In this document: positions 61,501-64,000 of the stretch, one piece after another
Layout: each line of letters begins with the position of its first letter
How positions within the stretch are numbered: position 1 is the first letter of the stretch
Assembly (NCBI GenBank): GCA_010645155.1
Contig: CM021312.1
Coordinates: forward strand, 10,162,919 to 10,226,918
Source of the DNA: Tigriopus japonicus
Taxonomy: Eukaryota; Arthropoda; Copepoda; Harpacticoida; Harpacticidae
DNA: 64,000 nucleotides
Direction of reading: 5' to 3'
The notes under the pieces: model-generated
What the model was told of the DNA's origin: nothing
Seen by the model: only the letters and a program-made list of their open reading frames with translations
Database searches by the model: none
Made by a program: the position numbers and the translations under genes

Positions 61501-64000
61501 CTTTGGAGTCAAGGGAGGGATAACAAGCCGCTCTTGCCACCAACAACCAACAAACCAAAAGCATGGTAGCGTGGTGGATCTCCCGTTCCGCTACATTACT
61601 CGTCTCATTGTGACTCGACTTACTCAAACGACTGCAAGAGAACAGAAAGAGAGAGAGAGAGTTCCAAACGTTGGTCCATCCCCTTCCCTATTGGTTCTTC
61701 TGGAGACGAGAATATCCCGGGGATCATTCCAACGGCTCTACCCCCTATTACGACGAGGGGATGGATCCAACGGCTCCGGAAGTCTTCTAGCAATTCGAGA
61801 TGGCTGTTCCATGTTCCTCGAATCGTCGGGAATGACTAGCCGGTTATTGGGACCACTGTTGGGCCCTTGGAACAAATATTTAGAGACCTAAAGGTCCAAT
61901 TCTATTTTTAAATCCGCTCAATTCCAAAGAGAATCAAGGGGAAGAAATTGAGAATGCCAACTAGAGACCTAGAAAGAAAGGTCGTAAAAAGGCTGAGCGC
62001 AATTTCCGGCCTATTAACAAACCAAGGGCAGATCTGCAAGAAGCGGGTAAACCTGGTCGAAAGACATGCGATTCCAGATTGGTTCCTAAGGAGAGAGAGC
62101 TTCATTTTGTAACCACAGAGTTTACTAGAGAGAGGACAAGGCGCGTTTGAAATTAACGCCTAACGAAAAAAAATGAATTGGTCATGGATTCAATTTACAT
62201 CTTATTATATTTTTGGGATCCTCTTGTTTCAGGTTATTCCAAGACGAAAAGGAGCAACATCCAGGAGTTTTCTCGCTTCGGATCTTTAGCAGGATTGTGT
62301 TGCCAACTTCCAACCCGGTGTATAATCTACAAAATAGATGGATAAGTTGACTTGTTTTTTCCACACAGATGGTGAAATTATACTTTTTTCAATTTCTTTG
62401 TCATGCCAAGGAGATTTCTATTTTTTTCCTTTTAGCGTGAATATCTTCGTCACTTTTAACACAATTATATTTCTTTCACATCTTCTACCACTATACCGTC
62501 AAAGCTACGCTAATTCTTTTGTGTTTCAAAAGCATTTCAGACTCATTTGCTTGGCTGAAAACATGGAATCCCCGGGAAAAATTCTTCAACTTTTTTAAGT
62601 CACCTCATAAATGGATTTTCTCAAATGAGATCGGAGAAGACCAACCCTGATTCAGGCTTCATATGAAAGGAGCTAAGTTAATAACGCAAGCCAAGTCTCT
62701 AGGTTTCTCTTTGCTCCCTCTGGCAGTCAATGTTGGAACAAGGCTCAATATAATTTGCCCCGGAGATGATATTGGGTTCCGGGAGCTCTGCAGTAATGAG
62801 GCTGTGTGGGAGTCTCTCCCGCGAGGAAATTGATATCTTCATAATCGTTCCCATTGTCGTTGAGCCAGTTCTTTTTTAGAGAGGGGGATCAGTAGGCGAG
62901 GCCAAACGTGGAAGTTGGAACGGCGCCAGTGAAGAAAAGTTGGTGCTTTAGTACACTACCTTGGCGATGAAGAACGATAATGTCTGATGATATATGGATA
63001 GGAAGTTAGTGCCATTAAATGTCCAATTTGCCTCTAAATGCCTGCATGATTTGTGGAGCAGACCTCGCAAACACTACGCTGAACAAATTTTCTGCATCAG
63101 TTCTCAAGTAAACTATGAAGGATGGACATGCATCAAACACTAGTCAATCCATTAATTTGTCAAACGGGGTATCCCACTTTGAGTATGAGTTTTCCCCATT
63201 TGCGTTCCAGCACTCATCGCTCATATCAGATATGTTATCAACCTCTTTATTATTCACTCTCAAATTGCCTGAAGTGTTTACATGCCAGAAGAATTGGTGC
63301 TGATCTCATTTTCTGGCACAATCATAGCACCATCTCCAATGGCATCCATCCATCCATCCAACCAAGCAAGCAAGCCATCAAGTGGCTTGTCGTCAAACGA
63401 GGGGAGAATTTATCCGCTTGGGACTGCTGCTCATCATTGTGGGTTGGGTGCTTATGTTGCTTTTGCTGCTCGCATCCTCACTCACTCGCTCATGAGCTTT
63501 AAATTGGAGCGCAGAAAATGGAAGAATAACACTTTAGACAATATGGGATCTACTTTGCTACTGAGCTGTATCATCTTCTAAAAACTCTCCTTGTATTAAA
63601 CATTAGGATTTTCATCATTCGAAGTGGCTTCTTAAGACTTGATTATGAGACTGGATGGATGTTAAGTACCTGTCAAATCTTTTAGTAATAGTAAAAACAC
63701 TTGTGTCTTGTGACGTTTTTCAATGTAGAACTATGGTATCTTGGGAACATTTTGATATAGTTGATCCTTGGCCTGGAGGCAAGAACCTCAGATTTTCAGA
63801 GGGTTCATAAATTGAACTCTCTTTGAAAGAACAGACGTCCAATTCATATCGTATCTGGCCTTGGTATTACATGTCATCATGCCACATGGACTGCTTAAAG
63901 TTGGCAATCCTGCTCAAATCAGATTGGTGGCAAGCAGCTGCCTAAAAACGACGAACAGAGGGAGTCCTCTTATTGATTCAGTGGGACGTTCTTTGTTATC
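52517..64000. other. 11.5-kb region without a supportable gene
   Basis: Open frames on both strands are at most about 155 codons, without motifs, codon bias or plausible splicing partners. Visible features are TATA-like sequence near 59991-60007 with an adjoining palindrome, and CATCC/CCAAG microsatellite sequence at about 63343-63372. Presumably intergenic, or intron of a gene outside the window. Confidence 0.45.
59991..60038 (+). promoter_or_regulatory. TATA-like cluster with a 15-bp palindrome
   Basis: TATATAG (59991-59997) and TATATATA (60000-60007) are followed by the perfect palindrome GTTCCAAGTTGGAAC (60024-60038, central G). The only ORF just downstream is about 35 codons (ATG near 60071). 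There may be no real promoter here. Confidence 0.25.

Noticed and set aside
62055..62070. GAAAGACATG, matching part of miR-71
   Set aside because: Ten bases only and no hairpin.

Overview
The window is animal nuclear DNA. Genes are split by GT-AG introns, polyadenylation signals are AATAAA, and long gene-free stretches carry microsatellites and small transposon remnants. An Emx/ems-type homeobox gene, an invertebrate vitellogenin-type yolk protein and compact introns (many of 50-80 bp) point to an arthropod. A crustacean, perhaps a copepod, is my best guess from the overall look. No marker in the window fixes the species.

Region 1 (1-17.2 kb, + strand) is the 3' part of one large gene. Nineteen exons encode ten consecutive thioredoxin-fold-like modules of about 105-110 residues. 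A long Pro/Lys-rich linker interrupts module 2, and the protein ends in one C-terminal membrane anchor. The 5' end lies beyond the left edge. Modules 1-3 and 5 lack the thioredoxin cysteine pair; module 4 and modules 6-10 keep a CxxC. Nearly all introns are phase 1 and fall at the same two places in each module, so the gene looks built by exon duplication. Its leftmost intron holds two hAT-like non-autonomous elements, each with matching 8-bp target duplications.

Region 2 (17.9-23.2 kb, + strand) is a complete seven-exon vitellogenin-type gene with a TATA box, signal peptide, lipid-transfer N-terminal region, C-terminal von Willebrand type D domain and polyA signal. The spliced CDS adds up to exactly 1518 codons plus stop.

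Region 3 (23.2-39.6 kb) has no gene I can support. It holds microsatellites and two tRNA-like, SINE-like remnants.

Region 4 (39.6-50.0 kb, - strand) is a three-exon ems/Emx homeobox gene (433 aa) with an EH1-type motif, a YPWF motif and a homeodomain split by an intron between positions 44 and 45.

Region 5 (51.5-52.5 kb, - strand) is an intronless tetraspanin. Region 6 (52.5-64.0 kb) has no supportable gene.

The four genes show no functional linkage as a pathway. The most unusual item is the modular multi-thioredoxin-fold membrane protein, for which I recognise no named orthologue.
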